Part shown: piece by piece, positions 58,801 through 64,000 of the stretch | Numbering within the stretch: the stretch's first letter is position 1 | Layout: each line of letters begins with the position of its first letter | Source of the DNA: Takakia lepidozioides | Lineage: Eukaryota > Streptophyta > Takakiopsida > Takakiales > Takakiaceae | Length of the DNA: 64,000 nt | Assembly (NCBI GenBank): GCA_030704615.1 | Contig: CM060734.1 | Span: 6,262,001-6,326,000, forward strand | Reading direction: 5' to 3' | The notes under the pieces: model-generated | Told to the model about the DNA's origin: nothing | The model's input: the letters and a program-made list of their open reading frames with translations, nothing else | The model's database searches: none | Program-made: the position numbers and the translations under genes

Positions 58801-61800
58801 GATGTGGAAAGTGAGGGATTTGGGTTAAGGGTGGGTGATACCACCATACCAGCCCTTATGTTTGCGGATGACTTCGCAGGCATAGGGGAGACTCCAACCA
58901 ATCTCCAGGAGTTGATTGATTGCGCGAAGAGATACTTTGATCTTTGGGGGCTAGAGGCTAATGTCAGCAAATGTGCAGTGGTAGCATTCAACGACAGAGA
59001 GGAGAGGGAGGAAGTGATCTTAAGTGGCAGTGGGGTAGTCAAGAGATCCCGGTCCTCCCTTCCTACACTTACCTGGGCGTTGAGTTCTCCTCCAATTGTA
59101 ATTGGGATGCACATATCCGGAAAGTTGTTCAAACTGGCAAGGGCAAAGCTCTGGGGCTCACTAAATTTTTCCACTGCAGTGGGGTCAACTCTGAGGTTAA
59201 GAAAACCATGCTTTGTCGCGTTATTAGACCTGCCTTGGAGTACGGATCTGCTATATGGGTTGATAACTCCAACCAGGCTAAGTCTCTAGAATCCATTCAA
59301 GTGGGGGTGCTTAAGGAGTGTATGTCAGCATGCTCCAAAACAGCCAATGTGGCTGTTCGGGGTGAGTTTGGCATTCCGTCCTTAAGCTCCCGACAAGATG
59401 AATTCAAGGTCAGATGGTGGGGTCAGCTGCAACATATGCCCAACACCAGATGTCCTAAGTTAATCGACTCTATATCTTGGAAACAGGACCGCCCTGTCAA
59501 ACAGGCTAAGTCCTGGCAGAAGAGAGTAGAAGAGATCCTCAAGGACCTGGACCTGGATCCGCAAGTCTTGACCCTGCTGGATAAATCTGACTTAGAGGCT
59601 GTAGTGTCCTCAGCCATGTCTGTTGCCATGAGATTGTCTGATGAAAATGAAGTTAGGCAGAAAACTTCCCTGAACTTGTTTCCAGTCTGTGACATGGGGG
59701 AGGACATCTTGGATGACCTCAAGGGTCTACCCACTCTCGGCACTAGACTGAAATTTAAACTCAGGGCAGGAAGCCTACCTTTGAACAGCAAACAGAAGCA
59801 GAGAGGAAAGGGAGAGTGCAATTGCCCGTTGTGTGGGCAATCTGAAGACATTATTCATGCTCTGCAGGAGGCACTGTCCGGGGTTCTCTCACCAAAGATA
59901 CGCTCGCTTTCAAATCTTTTAATGGTATTGTGCCCTGTACCCCTGTTTTTACTAACTTTGAAAGTCTCGAGGCTGAGCCAAAAGCCCAGGCCCTCCTGAG
60001 GCCTAGTTTTTGGGCAAATCACACACAGCAGATTGATGCTTGTCTGAAGGGATTTCTAGAGGATATCTGGAAAACCCGGATTAATTCTATATATGGAGGT
60101 AAGTCTTACTACCAACGTCATCCCCTGACAGAGGTAGGTTATGTCCCTTTTGTTCCAGCTCAAACTGGGCGCGGGGTCAATGGCCACAATGCTACAGCAA
60201 ACAACGTCTTATGAGTACAATCTCTCTCTCATGAAGTTAGGCATAGAAGTTTACCTGAACTTGTTTCCAGTCTGTGACATGGGTGAGGACTACTACTCTT
60301 GACACTCGACTGGAATTTGAACTCTGGGTGGGGAGTCTACCCTTGAACAATAACCAGATGTAGAGAGGAAAGGAAGATTGTCAGTGCCTCCTGTGTGGCC
60401 AGCCTGAAATTGAAACCATTTTTGATACAATGTCCAGAGTATTTTCATCAGAAAGAGACCCTCTTCAGGTACATCAATAACATAGTACCTGCACCTCTGT
60501 TCACCAACTTCCTAAATCTTAAGGCTGAGCCTAAAGCTCTGGCCCAGTTGGGGTCTAAACTGCTGGGCGCACATACAGCAGATACATGCTTGTTTGAAGG
60601 GTTGTTCTCCAAATCTGGAGAGCCCGACCAAATTGTTTTTATCACATATAGTCCTACTACTGGAGTGAGCCCCCCACATTCGTTCTGCCGAAAGTGGGGG
60701 TAGAGTCAAGGCTATGGCTAACGTCTTATGACTACATTCTCTTTGTGGTTTTATGTTTGGTGTTTTTCTGTAATTTGAATGCTAAAACTATGTCTTGCCT
60801 GAGTCTTCTGTGTTGATCCAGAAACTCAGTGCCTCTGCACCTCTGTTGGGAATTGATGAAGTCAATGGGGAGTACGGCAGGTGGTCACTGTTATACAGGA
60901 TGTACTTGATTGTCTTGTGACTCTCCAAGTGATGAGGCACCATTCTTTCTGGTTTCCTTCCATTGTTTTGTTGCTCTTTCCTTGAGGTTTTTGTCCTGGT
61001 GCCTTAGTTCTCATCTTCTTTACTTTGGATGTCGTTATCTTTGGTTACCATTTCAAGTATGAGGTCAGAGTTTACTAGGTTCTTTGATTTACGTTTTCTG
61101 GGTTAGATTCTGGATTTGGATTTCTCTGGTTTTCTTGGGAGGATGCACAATACATCTGTGAAGAGAGATTATGTATGTTGACTGAGCTGTATAAGGTCAT
61201 GGAGAACAGGAATGGACTTCTCATATCAGTTGCATGTTGGACTGAGCAGGTTAAGACATGGGGGAAGCTGCTTGGGACGTTTTGCACGACAGCAAAGTTA
61301 GAGATGGACCTGATGTATAAAATCCAGATCCACTGCTATGAGGATGCCAAGCTTATGAAGCTGTTTCCAGAGATTGTGCGTGCCCTCTATGACCAGGATG
61401 TCCTTGCTGAAGACACTGTTCTCATCTGGTTCCGCAAGGGCACCAATCCCAAGGGACGGTATGTACTTTCATGTTGATGTGGTCATAGTGGTTTGAAACC
61501 ATTTGTGAGGGGGTCAAAAGATCTCTGCGAGGTGCATGTGGTCTTGGTGAGGTAACTGCACCTGGGACCCCAGGCAGCAATGAGAATATGTTGGTTGCTG
61601 CCACATATCTCAAAGTCTCCAGGTTTCCAGGTCAGCAAGTAAATGGCATCCCCCTCACGTCCGTACAGTTAAGGAGGCCTGTTGGGTTGTATATCAACGG
61701 TTGGAGAAATGAAGATATCAGCTGGATCGGGGATTGTCTTGTAGGCTTTCACAAGTTTTATGGCCTGGTGTATGTTTTACCTTATAAGGAGCAGCATCAT

Positions 61801-61935
61801 GGGAAAGTAGTTCATAGGTGGTGGTTACAGGAGACCCTAATGGGATAAGGGGAGGTATGGTTCTGCAGGCAAACCTTTGTGAAGGGACTGGAGCCGTTTG
61901 TGAAGTGGCTGGAGGAGGCGGAAGAGGAGGATTAG
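55854..61935 (+). CDS. BZW2-like: eIF5-mimic protein (BZW/5MP family), eight exons
   Basis: Cytoplasmic translation regulator whose C-terminal W2 domain resembles eIF5 and binds eIF2/eIF3 partners, tightening start-codon choice. Exons: 55854-55888, 56183-56288, 56539-56607, 57140-57340, 57634-57926, 58235-58496, 61250-61458, 61869-61935. All junctions are GT-AG and in phase, giving 413 aa, the usual family length. Splicing yields GGTRIKTRKRNIAVPLD near the N-terminus, RYGDTFFEVVFTGGR, RRRPFMIKNLENVMRRLLQ, SFSQKLSGLPPET-like and KMEDRLLDFFP segments, QWSGKNQQQNS, and CYEDAKLMKLFPEIVR with RKGTNPKGR in the W2 domain. It ends in the acidic EEAEEED typical of the family. Intron 6 is 2.75 kb because LINE fragments sit in it. 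No breaks were seen; this is the one clear host gene. Confidence 0.95.
58540..60210 (+). pseudogene. 5'-truncated LINE (non-LTR) fragment in intron 6
   Basis: Reverse transcriptase half of a non-LTR element: LWFRLWSCGIKGKMWRVVHN, DQGVAQGCTLSPLLFNVF, and the FADD box at 58,861-58,872. A one-base frameshift follows at about 58,980-59,040, then LPSYTYLGVEF and the thumb/C-terminal region. A zf-RVT-like CNCPLCGQSEDIIHALQE is near 59,818. The 5' half is absent. It lies in the same orientation as the host gene. No intact element remains. Confidence 0.85.
60211..60760 (+). pseudogene. Second diverged LINE 3' fragment in intron 6
   Basis: It repeats the last part of the preceding fragment in diverged form: 'cctgaacttgtttccagtctgtgacatggg', a CQCLLCGQPE-like remnant, and the same 3' tail 'cgtcttatgactacattctctttgtgg'. 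It is probably another truncated insertion of the same family next to the first. Confidence 0.75.
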
Positions 61936-63605
61936 CCAGCACTAGCCAGCAAGTTTGATGGACCTGGCCCAGTTTCAGCATAAATGAATGTATTCTTCAT
62001 TTGCTTTTGCCTTGGTTGAGCTTAGTGCTTTGCTTGTGGTCTTACTTTGCAAAGTTATAGTTTTCAGTAACAGATAAGATTATAGCCTATAGCAGCCACA
62101 TGGCTTTACTATTTGCTGCTGCTTGCATGTCTTTTCATTTAGACTGTTTTGGTGGCTCAATTATCTATGGCCCTTCATGGTGGGAATGTGTGCCATTGAT
62201 TCAAGCTGTTTATATAAAGCACATATATTTGATATTTATATATGGCCATCTTCATATCGCTGTTACACTTATGTGTGTTAAGGAACTGAATTTGAAGCTA
62301 GGTTGTGATCTTGAGATGATCCTGCCCTAAGTTTGATGCTTGGTTTTGTAACACACTCTTGACTATGTAGACGAAGGTGAAGTCTAGAGGATGATGTTAC
62401 GGCAGTGTAGAAATAACATAACACCCTCCGACCTCCTTGCTATTTGTGCTCCTGGCTTCTAGACCGAAACCCACCTTTTTTTCATTTGTACTTGGTCCAC
62501 AACGGAGATAAAGCTCTTTTGCCATAGATCTTGTCGAGGACTGAAGGGGTGTAAGATGAAAGACTCGGATGTCAGAAAGATTGCAAAAGATTGCCTTTCA
62601 TGACCTTCGATGTCAGCAGTCGTAACAAGAAATATCCATATCCAGCCCCGGGTTGCTTATAATATCGAGTTGAGACCACTTTTACTCTGGATATCCATGA
62701 ATGCCTTCTGTGACCTGCCTCTGTGACCCTGTCAGAAATTCCTTTCTACTAGTAGCATTCCTTCACTCAAACTGTGAAGCTGCAGCCAGTCTTGGTAGTG
62801 AGTGAGAGGGAGAACCCCAAAATAGAGTGCACCCTCTCCATGATGAGCTTAAGAGGGTTTATCCAGGAGAGCTTGTACTTGCTTATCGTCTAGATTGATG
62901 GGTCTGTAGTCTGTACCATCTATCCAGAACCTGTTGCACGTATAGGAATCAGACTGGATTCCACAGAGATTTACCTCCGACTCTGACCACGAGTGTTCCT
63001 CAATGATCTGGGGATCCCCTTGATCAACCAGCTATTTTGGTTGGAAACTTTAACTTTAATTACTTGAGAGTCGTTGCTCGCCACACTGGGCACCTTGCAG
63101 ACGCTTGTCATTTCCTTCGGGTCTTACTCCCTTGTGGCAAAATTTATGATGAGATAACCTTTCCCTTCTCATGTTTGATGTGACGAACTTTCACCAGTAT
63201 GTGGTTTGCCAGATTTTCTGGCTCCTTAATTTCTCCATTTCATTGAAGTGTTTACAGGGCGATGTGGTATAAAGCCAGCGCTCTTTATACAGAAGACCGA
63301 TTGGTAAAGTCGTTGGTACTTAGTAGTTTGTACCTGTCAGTGGGGAGTGGCTTCAGCCCGGTTGTCCATTGCAAGGGAGGCTAGGAGTTGTCAGGGTTTT
63401 GAGTGGCTTATGCCTTGCTGCCACGTGGTAACACGGGACAGTGTATATGGGGATTGGATTTCTTTGTGTGCTATGCTTTAGTGTATTGGTGTGAGGGTGT
63501 ACTGGTGTTCAGATGTGGATGAAAGTGTGACAGGCTGATGATGGTGTGCTAGATACTGGTTAGGATGTCAGCTAGAAGGCCTTCGGCGCATATAAAAGAC
63601 CATGT
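61936..63605. other. 3' flank of the eIF5-mimic gene, no recognised gene
   Basis: The first several hundred bases are presumably the 3' untranslated region (AT-rich). No ORF over ~80 codons, RNA gene or element with recognisable motifs was seen. Confidence 0.5.
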
Positions 63606-63609
63606 CGCA

Positions 63610-63780
63610 CATCTATGGCCAAACTTAAATAGAGGTTTAGCCATGCAGGTGGGATGGCTAAAATGAACCCCAACGAGATGACAGGCTTACTTGGCCGCGC
63701 TGCTCATCTATGGCTAAACTCAAATAGAGGGTTAGCCATGCATGTGGGATGGCTAAAATATACCCCAAGACCAGATGAAA
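63610..63780. repeat. Short tandem duplication (~92 bp)
   Basis: Two copies contain 'catctatggc.aaact.aaatagaggttagccatgca.gtgggatggctaaaat'. Each copy also carries an internal ATGGCTAAA / TTAGCCAT inverted pair. Function unknown; the last ~220 bases of the window hold nothing recognisable. Confidence 0.7.
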
Positions 63781-64000
63781 AGCTTGATGGCTAGGCAGAA
63801 GCCCACTTTAAAGTGCTGGTTCTAAATTTTGAATATATCTATTGCAAAATGGGCGCAATGGAGGCTTCCCTGGAATTCAACTAACTACTAGCTGACTTAC
63901 ACAGCCAAGGGATGGACTAGGCTCCTATGGAAATACATGTGTCCAAGATGGTGGTTGAATTTTCTAGCGAGCTGCACTTTGGGGAGCACTAGGGCATGTG

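Overview
The window looks like nuclear DNA of a green-lineage (streptophyte) eukaryote. The one recognisable housekeeping gene is a spliced, plant-type eIF5-mimic protein (BZW/5MP family) at 55.85-61.94 kb, with eight GT-AG exons. Everything else is large transposable elements and kilobase-scale tandem repeats. A Ty3/gypsy element carrying a cytosine-5 DNA methyltransferase fits a charophyte alga (Chara or Klebsormidium-like), where retrotransposon-borne DNMTs are known. The species is an inference.

Layout. (1) 1-7,403: minus-oriented, partial second copy (L) of a MULE-like DNA transposon; it runs off the left edge. (2) 7,404-19,087: four direct tandem copies of a ~2.96-kb repeat; the first is degraded and the other three nearly identical. 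(3) 19,097-33,548: a complete 14.45-kb MULE-like element (R) inserted in that repeat, with imperfect terminal inverted repeats and a perfect 9-bp target-site duplication, GTCTTAAAC. It carries a two-exon MULE transposase (minus) and, divergently, a nine-exon gene (plus) predicted to encode a ParB-like domain followed by an amino-methyltransferase-like fold. Between the two genes lies an array of 28 palindromes (consensus AAATGCGGYRCCGCATTT) spaced exactly 53 bp apart in 23 of 27 intervals. A second palindrome cluster precedes the right end. (4) 33,549-35,750: a truncated fifth copy of the 2.96-kb repeat. (5) 35,751-54,612: a second tandem array (~3.2-kb unit) whose middle is a diverged, inverted relative of the first repeat. 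Its first unit is split by (6) a 12.2-kb Ty3/gypsy element (38,692-50,904), decayed by frameshifts and stops. The order is gag, protease, C5 DNA methyltransferase, reverse transcriptase, RNase H, integrase and a C-terminal PHD finger. Its LTRs are arranged like a permuted 2-LTR circle. (7) 54,613-61,935: the eIF5-mimic gene and its upstream region, with LINE fragments in the sixth intron. (8) 61,936-64,000: flank without a recognised gene.

How it fits together. The locus is a nest of mobile DNA. Two unrelated elements each carry a methyltransferase-family gene: a DNMT inside the gypsy pol frame, and a ParB/amino-methyltransferase-like protein inside the MULE-like element. The palindromes were seen only inside the MULE-like element (both copies), apart from one short look-alike in the eIF5-mimic gene. 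They sit between its divergent genes, in introns but not exons, and near both ends. They are therefore candidate binding or modification sites for the element's own proteins. The candidate undescribed system is MULE transposase + ParB/methyltransferase-like protein + 53-bp-phased palindrome array.
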